From Takakia lepidozioides (lineage: Eukaryota; Streptophyta; Takakiopsida; Takakiales; Takakiaceae): a stretch of DNA of 64,000 nucleotides. A program made the position numbers and the translations under genes. The notes under the pieces are model-generated. The model did not search any database, was not told where the DNA came from, and worked only from the letters and a program-made list of their open reading frames with translations. Below, one piece after another: positions 22,890-35,035 of the stretch (the stretch's first letter is position 1; every line of letters starts with the position of its first letter). The stretch covers positions 41,602,001 through 41,666,000 of the forward strand of contig CM060731.1 in assembly GCA_030704615.1 (NCBI GenBank). Direction: 5' to 3'.

Positions 22890-25245
22890 TATCACGGTTG
22901 TAATGCGTGTGCGAGCATGGAAGCCTTGGAAAAGGGCAAAGAGGTCCATGGTGATATCGTCAAAGCTGGAATAGTACCAGACGTCATTCTGAACACTGCC
23001 CTGGTGGACATGTATGCAAAAATGTGGGAGCATTGAAGATGCACAGGGGTTGTTCGACAATATGGCTGAACAAAGTGTCATGGAACGCGATGATTGCAGG
23101 ATATGCACAACAAGGACGCGAGATGGAGGCTTTGGAGACCTTTGAGCAGATGATGTGGGAAGGGGTGAAGCCCGACCGCATCACGTTTGTTTGTGTTTGC
23201 AAGGCATGTGCAAGCTTGGCAACTCTCAAAAAGGGCAAAGAGGTCCATGGTGACATCATCACCAGATGTTATTCTACATAGTGCCCTTGTGGACATGTAT
23301 GCCAAATGTGGGAGCATTAAAGATTCAAAAGGGAGTGTTCCTAGAATGCTATGATTGCACGATATGCCCAACATGGTTGACATAGGGAAGCCCTGCAACT
23401 ATTTGAAGGAATACAAATGGAAGGCTTGAAGCCGGACAGTATCACCTTTATATGTTGTCTCTCTGCATGCAGCCACACTGGCCTACTGGATGAAAGAAGA
23501 CGCTACTTTGATTCCCTGAGTCAAGATCATGGTGTCTCTCCAACAGTAAAGCACTTTGGCTGCATGGTGGACCTTCTTGGACAGATGGGGCAATTGGATG
23601 TAGCCACACTGGCCTACTGGATGAAGGATGATGCTACTTTGATTCCTTGAGTCAAGATCATGGTGTCTCTCCGACAGTAAAGCACTTTGGCTGCATGGTG
23701 GACCTTCTTGGACACATGGAGCAATTGGATGAGGCAGAGGAGCTCATTAACAAAATGCCAATGAAACCAAATGCTATGGTTTGGAGGGCCTTGCTTGGTG
23801 CCTGCAGAATCCGTGGCAATGTGGAGGTGGCTGAACATGCTGCAACATCTATTCTCAAGTGGGATGAACAAGATGTCGTGACTTATGTGTTGCTATCAGC
23901 AGCAGCAGCGACACAATTGATAAAATCAAGCAATGCTAATGAAGGCACCTTCTTCAAAATATTTTTCCCTCTTATCGAAATCGGCCTTAAGTTTTCATGT
24001 TGATTTCTGCAACTTACTGGTTGAGTGAACCTTTGATAGTTTGCAATGCGCGTGCAAGCCTGGCAGCTCTGGAGAAGGGCAAAGAGCTGCAGGCAACAAC
24101 CAAGTCATGACGCCATACAGAATAGGTTCCCTTTGCTCACATCCTTATATGCTCGACAGTATGGCTGAACGAGATGGGTGTCATGGCACGATGCTTGCAG
24201 GGTATGCGCAGCAAGGGCGCTGGATGGAGGCTTTGGAGACCTATGAGCAAATGATCAGGGAAGGGGTGAAGCCCGACCACATATAACATTTGTGTGTGTT
24301 AAATGCAGTGCGTGTGCAAGCCTGGCAGCCCTGGAGAAGGGCAAAGAGGTGCATGGTTGCATCGCCAAAGCTGGAATTGTACCAGATGTGAGTCTGAGCA
24401 ATACCCTCGTGGACATATATGCCAAATGTGCCAATGTGACAATAGAAAAGTATCCAGAAACAGGTAACAAAGATGAGGAGAAGCTGTGGAGTGAATACTT
24501 TTCTGACCCAAGTGCTTCTGGTGTGCTTGTGCAAGCCTGGCAGCCCTGGAAAATGGCAAAGAGGTCCATGCATGGTGACATCATCAAAGCTGGAATTGTA
24601 CCAGATGTCATTCTGGACACTGCCATGCCAAATGTCAGCATTGAGGATGCAAAGGGAGTATCTGACAATATGACTGAACGAGGTATGCTGTCGTGGAGGG
24701 CGATGATCGCAGGATATGCCCAGCATGGTTGTCATAGGGAGGTCTTGCAACTATTGGAACGAATGCAAAAAGAAGGCTTCAGTAGCGCCTTTCTATATGT
24801 TCTCTCTGCATGCAGCCATGCTGGCCTACTGGATGAAGGAAGATGCTACTTCGATTCCCTGAGTCCAGATCACGGTGTGACTCCGATGGTAAAGCATTTT
24901 GGCTGCATGGTGGATCTTCTTGGACGTGCGGGCAATTGGATAAAGCAGTGGACCTCAATACTAAAATGCTAATGGAACTAGATGTTGTGGTGTGGATGGC
25001 CTTGCTTGGTGCCTGCAGAAGCCATGCCAATGTGGAGATGGCTGAACGTGCGGCAACATCTATTCTAAGTGGATCACCAAGATGTTGTGACTTATGTGTT
25101 GCTATCAAACATCTATGCTGCAGCTGGCAGGTGGAACGATAGTGCAAAGGTGAGAGAGATGATGAAGGTCAGGGGTTAAGAAGGAGCCAGGTTGCTGTTG
25201 TATTGAGGTTGGGAACATGGTGCACACCTTTACAGTTGTAGATGA
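22890..25245 (+). pseudogene. Tandem PPR protein relics (PLS class)
   Basis: At least three broken PPR blocks follow each other. Examples are 'SWNAMIAGYAQQGREMEALE' (23075), 'LKPDSITFICCLSACSHTGL' (23425), 'KHFGCMVDLLG' (23550 and again 23680), 'AMVWRALLGACRIRGNVEV' (23780), 'MIREGVKPDHI' (24250), 'FSSAFLYVLSACSHAGLLDE' (24780) and 'VVWMALLGACRSHANVEMAE' (24985). The end near 25140-25245 matches the E-region ('VREMMKVRG', 'GCCCIEVGNMVHTF'). Frameshifts, stops and internal duplication (23470-23640 against 23590-23720) show decay. Such proteins edit organelle RNA; this copy is non-functional. Confidence 0.85.
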
Positions 25246-25254
25246 CAAATTTGT

Positions 25255-27456
25255 TTGTATTTAAATTGGATCTGTATGCTGCAAGTGAAAACTGGGCCCT
25301 CATTCGTATGCGGTGTTCAAAAAAGCTTTGCCGCTGACATGGTCATCCTTGACATCCCAGACGACCAGCCTGTCCCCGACGTTCCTCCAAAGGGAAAGAC
25401 TACATCCTGGAACAGATTCGATGAGAACTACTGGAGTTGGGTATTCGGGTTCAACAATAATTTCCTTTCAGATGCAGGAATGCTTTTGCTCTTCCAGTCA
25501 TGTGACAATGATAGTCGTAGGGGACTGGCATCATACCTGAAGTCGTCTGGATTTGAAATTCCGAGGACATGGAATTGTGTGAACATCCTGTACCTTCTGA
25601 AAGGTGGTTGTCCTGGACAGCTGGTATGGCACCGCCCTCCTCTGTTCTTTTTCCCAATGTCTTTTCAGTTGTTTCTGTTGGCTTGCTCTACCACCATCTG
25701 TGATGATCTGCACCGATCATCACAAATACATTCCATTGTAGTTTTCATTTGCAGTCCAAGATTTGTTCCTTCCTGCGCCAGACTTCCTCCAATATTTCCA
25801 TGTCTCACCCCTACCTTGCATCTTTGCCAGACAAGGATGTTTGAGGCAATATGCCTGAGGAGGATTCGTACCTCCAAAACACCATCCTCCGTTCGCAGCT
25901 TTGAAATTTCCAACCAGGGGTGTTTCATCAACCTCCCATATGAACCGCATGTAGATGACATGCTCTACAATTTCATGCACTCCTGTCGTGGCCCTTTGCC
26001 TTGAGGGCAGGGGGTCGAGACACAAGAGGGGCTGCCCCTGTGGTGGGGGTAGTGGCAACAATAGGTACGGGGGCTGAAGCACCCTTGAGTGCCCAATGCA
26101 CTCAAGGAGGCGGAGGCGCTCACTAGGTGGAGCCCTGCATACGTGATTGCGGTGGGGGTGGGTCCACGGGGAGTGGTGGAAGCTTAGTGGGTCTTAGTAG
26201 GGGTGGCATAGGACTCACCATGGGGCGGAGACCTTGTGGTGGGAGTCGTGGGGAGTCTTGGGACTCATCATGGTCCAATGGGTCACCGCGACTCATCACC
26301 GGGAATCGAGGGTTTTTGTGGTGGTTTGCCATAAAAGGATGGTGTTGTTTGTGAAACCCCCGTGGACAGTCATAGAAGTATATATAGGGAGTAGTAACCC
26401 CGAGAATGGTGCAAGCCCGTTGGTGACCAAAAACTAGTGAGTAAGCGTGCGAGTCGGAAAGCAACCAAGGTGTGGGGAGCAGTTCCAGACTGCCAATAAC
26501 CAAAGGGAATTTCCACTAGGCCCAAATTGAGAGCAGTTCTTGTGGAGGAGCAAAGGGGGACTGTAATGTCCCGGTGAGCAGCCGAAGCTCCGAGTTGGCC
26601 TGGCGGCTAGTTTGGGAGTTAGGCGTGTGCATCAAAGCGAGTAACTATGACTTGAAGGAGAGCTTACCGAAGTGAGGTGCGCGACAACTCCAGTCAGACA
26701 GCCAAAAGACTAGATGGGTTTCCATGGAGAGGTGCAAGGGAGAGAACCCCAGCGTTCATGCAGACGCTCTTGGAGTCATGCAGCCACCATTCTGCAAGGG
26801 TGGTCGACCTCACGCTATCCACAGGTTCGTTGGTTCAATACTGTTCCCATTTTCGAGGTCTTCCAGTTTGCATCCGATTTTACATCCTCTACAACCTTCT
26901 TGAGGTTTTTGTCTTGGCAGGTGCAACTTATTGTGCTTGCAAGGTTGGCGGGAGAAGCTTTTTTGGCATGGAAGGCGATACCGAACTATTCAAGAGTGTC
27001 ATCCTCCCTCTTGTGTCTGGCTCTACGTCTGGCACACAGACTGAACAAATTCAAATCAGAAATGATGAGGATACCGAGGATAAGCAGATCGACAACGACT
27101 TTTCATGTGAGTAAGTCTGCCATGGAATTATCATTCCAGTTTGGGTGCTTGTTCAATTTCGCAGACATCAAATTTGCAGTAATAACTTTTATCATGCTGT
27201 GACTTGCAGGAATGGCAGCGATGGATCTTTAGGAGAAACCCCCATTTGTGCCGAGACTGTTTTCGACAGTCCCCTTTCCACTTTTGTGCTTCCTGTGTAT
27301 GCTGAAGCAATGACACTTCAAATGGCCGAGGCTCTATCCCCTGACTTCTTATTGCCCGATCGCAGGAGTAGCCGTCATACATCCGGAGTTCTTAAATTCT
27401 TGGACTTAGATGCAGAGGACGCGGGGAGACATTGTACTTACTCTGAGTCAGACTGA
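25255..27456 (+). pseudogene. Second copy of the MTase-like gene (C-terminal half)
   Basis: Exons deduced: up to 25623, perhaps 25755-25990, about 26640-26824, 26921-27110 and 27210-27456. The first has 'AADMVILDIPDDQPVPD', 'SWNRFDENYW' and 'LSDAGMLLLFQSC', aligning to gene B of the MULE. The third has 'RERTPAFMQTLLESC' and 'RVVDLTLSTG'. The fourth has 'ATYCACKVGGRSFFGMEGD', which is a clear motif I plus G-R-x-F-x-G-x-E of beta-class MTases. Intron phases 0, 1 and 2 match those of gene B at equivalent sites. No ParB part is visible; PPR relic sequence lies directly upstream. The last three exons join with an open frame to a stop at 27456, but the second exon is unclear and the 26000-26630 stretch looks foreign. 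A truncated but possibly transcribed gene cannot be excluded. Confidence 0.65.
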
Positions 27457-28305
27457 ACTTCACATTTTTAATGTTCTGTTTATATCCTATTCGGAAATGA
27501 TTGAATTTCCTTGCCTCATTGCAGTTGTTCCGGCAGAAAAGAAAATGAAACAAACAATCCACTCGAATTCAAATGTCAATCTTCATGAATCTATCCCACA
27601 AACCCCTCACACTCATGTCATATCCATTGTGCATTCATCTACTGTGTATTCATGCATCCTCTATTCAAGAACGTTTCCATTATTCAACATCCATTGTGCA
27701 TTCATCCATTGTACTCTCATCCATCCAACATTCATCCATCTGCTTGCATTGTTCCCACACATCCATCTATTTCTCATCCACTCTACATTCATCCATTCTG
27801 CATTCATCTGTTGCTTTCAGGTGGGAATGACCACGTCATTTTATTATTTCGTTCAACTTGTTTCCGCGGTTGAGGGTGCTCTTCCACGGAAATACACTCT
27901 GCTTCTTACTTGGCGCGCGTTGACGTGGCGTTTAAGGTTGATAACGTGGAGTGAGCCCAGTGACGTGGCGTTCGCTCAAGGTGACGTGGCGTGAGCGCTG
28001 CTGCGCTCACGCCGAGGCATACCTGGCGAATCGGAAAGAGACTCAAGAGATCTCGTTGGCCATGAGGAGACACGGAGGTTGAAAGTGAGACTCGAGAGCT
28101 GTAAGCAAAGAAGAAGAGAAAGAGCCAGAGAGATACAATGGATCTAGAAGATGAGCTCTAGACTAGGGAGTATGAGAGAGAGAGGAAGTACAAGTATATA
28201 CATAGACAAAGACACAACTTATGTAATATGTCTTCTTCTTTCTAAAGGTATTCAATACCTGAAAGTTGTGTCTCTAGGATTAATGGAATAATATGAGTAG
28301 TTTCA
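27457..28305. other. CATCCATT-rich low complexity and spacer
   Basis: 27590-27820 is rich in imperfect CATTCATCCATT units, which generate long but meaningless frames. 27900-28020 has GACGTGGCG units (27921, 27963, 27983). No gene seen. Confidence 0.6.
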
Positions 28306-29335
28306 TTACATGATGAGCGGAGGCCTCTGTGGTAGGGAAATGAATAGATACTCCATGGAACAAACAACTTGATCAAATACATGTGTTGCATATTGTTTAA
28401 TTGCAGAGGCTACAATGCCCATTGAAATTGGATTTCTGCTTTCAGATTGTGCCAGCTCATCATTGACACGTGTAAACAAGAGCTCTGTGCGTCGTAGTTT
28501 GCCACTGAGTTCTTCAGCCTGCTGTCTGAGTGACATATTCTCATCTTGACACACCAATTTGTAGAGGATACAAACTCCACTAGTTCAATAGATATCCCGC
28601 AAGAGCAACCTAATGTAATACTGAACCTTTACATCTTTGTGGCCATATAACTCGGGCCAACTGGATTTGAGGGGACAAATGGGGAGATGGTTTAGGGCTA
28701 CAGGGAAAGAATAGATGGGAAGCCATCACTGCTGTGCATTGCTTATCCCTTGGATATGATTGATAAAAAGTGAAGGCCAGCCATACTCCTGAAAAAAGAC
28801 ATGCATTATTTTGCTTGCATACAACAAAATTGTCACACAAATGGTCAAGAACCTTAATTTTGGCATGATGATGTATGCGCTGCTGAAGGTTGTGTTGGCC
28901 AGACAACTGCTTGACCTCCTGTTCCAGCTTCCCTATCCGTCTCTGCTGATTGATGGCTAGGGCGCCTCGTTGCTGCCCTTCTAACCCCGCTCTTGCCACT
29001 CCAAGAGCCCTTACACTGCTGAGTTTCAGATTGAAATTCCAACTCAGCACATGTTTCACAAGTGCACTGATTTGCACACAAGAGGGACCAGCCCCCTCTC
29101 TTCACTCATACCTCTTCATGAGCTTAGAGCTGAAGCTCCCAACGGGCGGCGATGCATCCCCTTGCAGCTCCACCATTCGGCTGCTCCTCATCTACCCGCA
29201 ACAACTAGTTTCGGGCACAGATACTTGGAGCTGATCATATCATCTCCAACCTGCAACACGCTAGCTTCCCATGCCCAGCCCACATTCCTGCAGTTCCTTA
29301 ACTCGGCCTGCAGCTGAAGAAGACGACCACCAGTT
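28306..29335 (-). other. Coiled-coil protein gene fragment (exons)
   Basis: On the minus strand exon-like pieces occur at about 29330-29290 ('LQLQAELRN'), 29190-29120 ('MVELQGDASPPVGSFSSKLM', followed by GTATGA), 29030-28850 ('RRIGKLEQEVKQLSGQHNLQ' and 'RIHHHAKIK', followed by GT) and 28545-28440 ('ENMSLRQQAEELSGKLRR', 'TELLFTRVNDELAQ'). The heptad-like Leu/Gln/Glu pattern indicates a long coiled coil. I do not recognise the protein; a cytoskeletal or kinesin-tail type is possible. The ends of the gene were not found, so it may be a real gene continuing beyond these exons or a fragment. Confidence 0.35.
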
Positions 29336-29339
29336 TGCC

Positions 29340-30145
29340 CACTCGTGGCCAGCATCTCCTCCGCTTCACACTAGAAGCCCAAATTTGGTTGCCATAGCGT
29401 TGAGCTATGCAATACTGACCGCCTCTCTATCCATTGCAAACCTGCGACCTGTTCGCCTTTGCACTCTATTCGTTTTGGATAGGCTCATGCACAGATCCCT
29501 GCACTCTAAGCTGAACCGCTTCTCATGAAAACACAAGTGCTACAAAACAACTCGAACCTGGCACTCACAGATTCGAGCTTATCTTTCTCGAGTGATAAAG
29601 AAAAGGAATGATACAAGCATACAAGTTCTCTCAAACTCACATACCTGCACATGAAAACATCACTCATATATTAACCCCACGCCATGGGGAATCCATACTA
29701 CGGCGCCATAGCTAGACGCGGTGAGGCTCAACTCGAGAAAGATGAGCCCACCGCGATCTGCCGTGAAGATAACAATGTCAGGTGTCCAAATATGTATTGG
29801 CCCCTGGATTGACACTTGGGTCAATCCCAAATGTCAATATATTAAAAGCTATTTCCTAGCTAACTTCACGCTAGTGGTAAAATAACTTGACACATGATGT
29901 TTCCCATTTTAAAATAAAAAAAACTTGTTTATCATAAATGTAAATAAAAACTCAAGAATATCCGATAAATTATAAGATATAGAAAATAGGAGCCTCTTGC
30001 CTTTCCGCTGCCTGGTGCATCCCCTGATCACTCGCCTTCTCCGATGGATCGTGTGGAAGACATTAACTGGCGCCACCGCAAACTTAGAAGCTCCAAGACT
30101 AAGGCGTATTTAGACTTTGAGGCTCCTATTGCTAATCGTTAGTTC
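29340..30145. other. Intergenic, no gene seen
   Basis: AT-rich sequence without a convincing frame. A short coding-like piece near 30040-30140 is too short to assign. Confidence 0.35.
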
Positions 30146-30152
30146 TGTATTA

Positions 30153-30266
30153 GGGAAAGGTCGTTCCCAAGGCCCTTCCTGATTTTGAGAGCACCCGCAA
30201 CGAGGGTGGAGCCCGAGTTTCGGGTGCTCGAAAATTCAGGAAGGGCCGTGGGAACGACCTTTCCCC
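30153..30266. repeat. Imperfect hairpin, about 44 bp arms
   Basis: GGGAAAGGTCGTTCCC followed by GGCCCTTCCTGA at the left pairs with the reverse complement at 30222-30266 with only a few mismatches, around a 25 bp loop. It lies 440 bp upstream of the recombinase frame. Confidence 0.8.
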
Positions 30267-30309
30267 AACGTGAAAAACTGGGAAATTTTTCTTTCCCATT
30301 CCTTGCCCC

Positions 30310-30400
30310 GCAAACCTGGGGACCTTTCCAAACGCGGAAGGTACTTCCCGCAAATTGAGGGACCCTTCCGAAAGCGGAAGGTACTTCCCCCGTAAATCGG
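30310..30400 (+). repeat. Two direct copies of a GCGGAAGGTACTTCCC motif
   Basis: CCTTTCCAAACGCGGAAGGT then ACTTCCC (30324) is repeated as CCTTCCGAAAGCGGAAGGT then ACTTCCC (30365). Each copy carries the GGAAGGTACTTCC palindrome. Confidence 0.75.
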
Positions 30401-30704
30401 GGGAACCTTACGGCCAGGGAGGTTCCTTGAATTAAAAAGGAAAAAAATTGCCAGTGTTTTACGTTTCTAAATTGCTCCTGAGCTAGTTGTGGTGTTCCTG
30501 GTTTGTCTTGCTGCAGCTCGCTTCTGGTAATGGTTCTCAGTGTCGCGTCGAGCCAGTCACAGCCCCCTGCTACTGCCCGTAGCAGCCGCGCTCCAGTGCG
30601 CTACTGGACGTAATGTCACTGAATTTAGCCGATCACCAAGCGACTTACCCGTACTACCTTGCTACCTACCTTGCTAGAATGGGGTTCTAGTTTTGCGGGA
30701 TATT

Positions 30705-33254
30705 ATGTATTCCACTTCTTGCACAATGAAACCAGACTACGTGGTAGTCAGGAGGTCCTCCAGGAAGAAAGCTCTCGATGATTCCCCTCATGTTGTGAGT
30801 GCTCGAGCATCCTTGATAGCGTCTGTGGAGGGTGATAGTGGCGGATCAAATGCAGTAAGCTCTCAACCATCGTTTGAGTTGAACTTAGATAGAGATCCTA
30901 TCAATGTGAGTGAATCGAGCAAGAAGAAATGTCTTCTATGGATTGGGGACCAGGCTACAGTTCAAGTGAGATTGCGACATTCAGAGGAACATGAAGATAA
31001 TGTTGCAGCAGCTATGGTTGTCAACCAAGCCTGTGAGGTAGCACTTGTTCCATCTTGTACTACTGCAGTGTTGTCAAGTTCAGGAATGTCTACCGCTGTC
31101 ACGGCCGCAGGGTTCATCGATTTTGACGAACATGAATGGGATCGGCTTACGAAGGATGCTAACAATGCTAGCCTCCGAAATGAAACATGGTGCCGGAACT
31201 GGTTCAACGCTTGGAGGCGTCATGAGCATATGGACACTAATCTGGATATCGAACATATTTCTTTGCAAGAACTTGGACACATCTTGAGCAGATTTTTCTT
31301 GATGGTTTGTAAGGAAAATGGTGAGAGATACCATTGTGATGGCATTATGAATCTGTACATGTCTTTCAACAGAATGCTTGTTCGCCATCAAGAAAGAAGA
31401 ATTCTACAAACTGGAGTGGAAGAGCCACGGTTTAACATTCAACGACATCCTTTTTTCTTGGGAGCAAACAAAGCGGTGAAGGAATCGATGAGAAAATCTC
31501 GAGACGCTAGTGCAAATAAGGGACGTCGAAAAGTAGATGGCATTAGTCGTGATGGTGAAATAAAGATACCGACTCATCCTCTTCATCAAGTTACCCAACC
31601 CCAGGGTATCCAAAAGCGATTTGCCTTCTATTGCTTCACTGTATTTCTCATCCGTGGGGCTTTAGAGCTATACCATCTGCTGCTCAGTGACTTTGAGCTT
31701 GGAACTGATGATGGAGGTCAACAATTTCTGAAGTAAATTCCTTAACGATTCTTCTTTTCTCTGCACATGAATTTGTGTGATGTTCATCTATTCCATGAAG
31801 GACTAATAATTTTGTTGCGTTAATGTACAGATATGATGAAAGACTATCCAAGAATTACAAGGTTACTCTAAAGAGGTTTTAGGACGAGCACTTCAGACCA
31901 CCTGTCTACTCATTCGATGCAGACGTCTTGTTCACCTGGCGCACTCTTGTGAAGCACATGCCTCCAGGTTGTGAACCAGGAACTCATCTTTTCCTGTCAC
32001 CCATATAAATCCAAGGTCAGTAGTATGGTTCAAAAATGATGTCAATGTTGGTACAAACATCATTTGAGGATGGTTGAAACATATGGCTAAAGTGGCAGGT
32101 GTTGAAGGTGATATAACTAATAAATCTGGAAGGGTAACCTCCATTACGAGAATGGCTGCCGCTCAAGTTCCGCATGATGTCATGATGTCTGTGACAGGAC
32201 ATCGTAATGCAAAGGCACTGGCCCGCTATGACAAAAGTGGGATGATAAAACATAAGGCAACACAAGGCCTTAATCGTAACTCGTATGATCATATAACTGG
32301 CCAACCTTTGAGTTTCCAGCATTATTACGACAAGGAACTAGAGGAGTGGCATCGCAATCAGATCGTAAGCTCTGAGAAGCCCTGACTTTGTCACACCATT
32401 TGGGAATCAAAATGTTCTAACTTCTAAGAATACTTTGTCAGATGCCAATGTTCAGCTGGGTGCTTCAGTACCTAGTGTTGGTTTGTCTATGCATTCCTCT
32501 GAAATGCATGTGATTCAGCAAGGTGGTCGCAGATCTGTAAATGCCACCCCTAGATCTTATGCACAAGTTGTTCAGCAGGGTGCTCCCTATGATGTCAGCA
32601 ATTACCAGGGTCCTCCTGTTCATATTGGTAACCATGGAATGGCTCAATCTTGTAATCAGAGTTTCACTGATAATAGTCAGGCCGGGATTACCAATCAAGT
32701 TTGTAATGAGGGTGCAACTTCCGATGTCATTCATGATCAGGGTTTCTTTCATGAAGGTCACCAAGGTTTTGAATTTCATGGCGGTCAAGAGTTTGTTAAT
32801 GAAGGAGTAGTTCGAAGGCCATAAGTGCGGGTACTGACGATGATAAGAAGACTGTACAAGCTGATAGCACTGGATCTTTGGAGGATTACTATTGGTTTTG
32901 GATACCTTCGAGTGGGAGAATGTAGATCTGGACAAGCTTCACAAGACCGTGCCCAGTGAGCTGAAAGGAAGGGGTGGTGTGGCACAAAGTCATACGGGAG
33001 CATCATCACGTTCAACCTCTGCTAGTAATGTAGCTGTCATTCCTGCTACTGGTGGTTCGAGATCTTTTGCTACCATTGATGTTGCCCGAGCTTCATCACA
33101 GTCTCAGCAGCTTGCGTCTGTTTCTTTACCTTCAAACGTACCTGGTTTTTCAACAATATCACGTATCCAGGGCCGAGTATTATCCAGTAATACTTTCAAC
33201 TTTACAGATCCCAGTCAAGTGCGGGCCCTTCTTGGCTTTCCTTCTCAGCCGTAG
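30705..33254 (+). pseudogene. Crypton-like tyrosine recombinase (DUF3504-type)
   Basis: Exon 1 30705-31732 (ATG at 30705) and exon 2 from 31831 are joined in phase across a GT..AG intron ('QQFLK' to 'YDERLSKNY'). Residues about 160-240 have 'TWCRNWFNAWRRHE' and 'LGHILSRFFLMVCKENG', the SAM-like core-binding part of Crypton and DUF3504 proteins. 'FLIRGALELYHLL' supplies the first Arg. Later come 'SGRVTSITRMAAAQVP', 'MSVTGHRNAKALARYDKS' with the R, H-R and nucleophile Tyr pattern of tyrosine recombinases. The tail (32400-33254) is Gln/Ser-rich. Stops occur at about 31879 and 32068 and a frameshift near 32005, so it is inactive. It could be an immobile Crypton or a domesticated derivative that decayed. 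Confidence 0.75.
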
Positions 33255-34525
33255 TTCGCAGCAGGCCTCATTGTATAGCATCTATATCATTGTATAATAC
33301 TCGTATAGTTCAAGGATATAATTGTAGATAGTAGTTGTAGATGATAGCTTTTCGATAAACAATGACCTGAATTGCAGCACACTCGCAACAGCATCTGCCA
33401 TCCACCGAAATCTTTGCTAGGTAGTTCGCAACTCCAGGCAGTAGGTCACAAAATTAAAAAAATAGTAACAGCAGACCTCCTCCAGGTCAGTAGAATCGTG
33501 CCACATCATCAAGATGTTGCATTACGTAGGTCTATGAACACTTGTGGCCCTGAAGTGGGCCTCGCCGCGTATCCTAACGGTCTCGAGGTTATTTTTTCTT
33601 CGTTTTAATTTGATTAAAAGGGCCTCCGTCCCCTTTCCTAAACAAAAAAAAAGAAGAAAAGAAATTGCATGCTTAATCTTAGTGGAAATAGAACAATAGA
33701 AAACGATTGGTAACTTGATGGATCTAATGAAAACCTGCACAGCTTTATTTACAGGAAACATGAGGTATTTGAACACATGATAGAGACCCCCCAAAACCTG
33801 GGAAAGAACAAAGAAGGGAGGAAATGGAAGCAAGCTAGAGGAAATGGATCTAAATGGATCTGAGGGGACCTAAGATGTGAGAACAACTTGAGGTTGTCAG
33901 CCGGCCCAGAGTGGAGTGAAGAGGATCACTACCTGCCAGAAGTTTCTCATTTGATAGCATGGAGTCTGAAACGAACTGACTCATAAGACATAGCCATAGT
34001 CTTGGGGCCATAGACCCCGCCAGCGCCCAGGTTGGGCAGAACGAAAGGGAACAGACACTAAAAAGAGAGAGAGAAAGGGAAGGAATGAGAGCTGGGATAG
34101 ACCAGAAACACCCCCCTTCAGAGCACAGGGAATGTTTAAACAAAATGGTTAGGAGGTGCAAAAAGCCCTTCTGTGTTCACTTGTTGCCTTATCCAAAGCT
34201 TTGAGAAAACTCAGACACTCTGGATCTCAGCTGCACACTCCCAACTCAATTGCAAGGGCTTTCAAATCTCACATTTGAGTGCTTAGTGAATGAAAATGCA
34301 TACCTCTTACTGGGCATGCAGCTCAAAGTAGAAATCACAGCCCAACGGGCGACCAAATATGTCCACACGTCGTTATAGAGTTAAGAGAAAGCAGAGAAGA
34401 TGGAGGTCATCCTGGGAGAGTGGATTTCTTTGGCCAACAGATCGACCAGTGGCCGCAGCATTGTAGTGTTCCAAGTGGTTGTGAATTCACTTCAGTTATC
34501 CCATCTACAATTTCCTCATCTATGT
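33255..34525. other. Non-coding, SINE-like remnants
   Basis: 33600-33655 ends in GGGCCTCCGTCCCC plus an A-rich tail, like 62860-62907. 33985-34065 is a copy of the dispersed repeat with 'GGCCATAGACCC' and 'CAGGTTGGGCAGAACGAAAG'. No gene recognised. Confidence 0.5.
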
Positions 34526-34527
34526 GT

Positions 34528-35035
34528 AGAATATGGGTGACAGTTCAAACCCTTTACTAGGCTTTGGTTTTTTCACTTTATAGGGGAGTGCGTTCCTGTT
34601 CCTCTCACATGAGCTCATATACAGCTCAGAAAGGGGATTTAGCTGATTCTCAGACAAGATGTCTCTACAATGTCTCCCACAAGAGTGCTGCAGGTGGTGA
34701 GAACAGAAAACTGGATTAGTATTAGAGTATGCTATCAAAAGATAGTGGATTACCTTGTGTGCAGAACACACACAGGTTTCTTCACCTGAGCGATTGCCTC
34801 CCTCCATGACACCACCTCCACAAAAGGCTGTATAATTCTCTCAACATTGTTCTCTGCTAAAGCATAACCCTCCGGAATCCAAACAACATGAGATACCAGT
34901 AAGAGTGAAATTATGCTACGTTGTATTATCCACTCAGCTATAGACTGCACGTATTCTTTGATGTCACATCGGTGTCTGCTCACTGCAGTGCATTCGTCTA
35001 ACCGGTCCACAATGCCAGCCAGCCAGTAGGAGCGT
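34528..35035 (-). CDS. Unassigned protein, C-terminal exons
   Basis: Two minus-strand exons join in phase: about 35035-34756 ('AGIVDRLDECTAVSRHRC', 'IPEGYALAENNVERIIQPF', 'SWREAIAQVKKPVCVLHT') with donor GTAATC, and about 34687-34528 ('HSCGRHCRDILSENQL', 'KPKPSKGFELSPIFYT') with acceptor CTGCAG and a stop. The amino-acid composition is that of a real protein and the splice sites are good. I do not recognise the family, and earlier exons were not found between here and the bL34 gene. It may be the tail of a longer gene or a fragment. Confidence 0.4.

Noticed and set aside
26000-26640. Coding exon of the second MTase copy in the G-rich stretch
   Set aside because: Sequence is low complexity (GTGGGGG runs), does not align with gene B, and looks like an insertion in the intron.
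27573-27873. Frames rich in His, Pro and Ser
   Set aside because: They come from CATTCATCCATT low-complexity repeats read in three frames.
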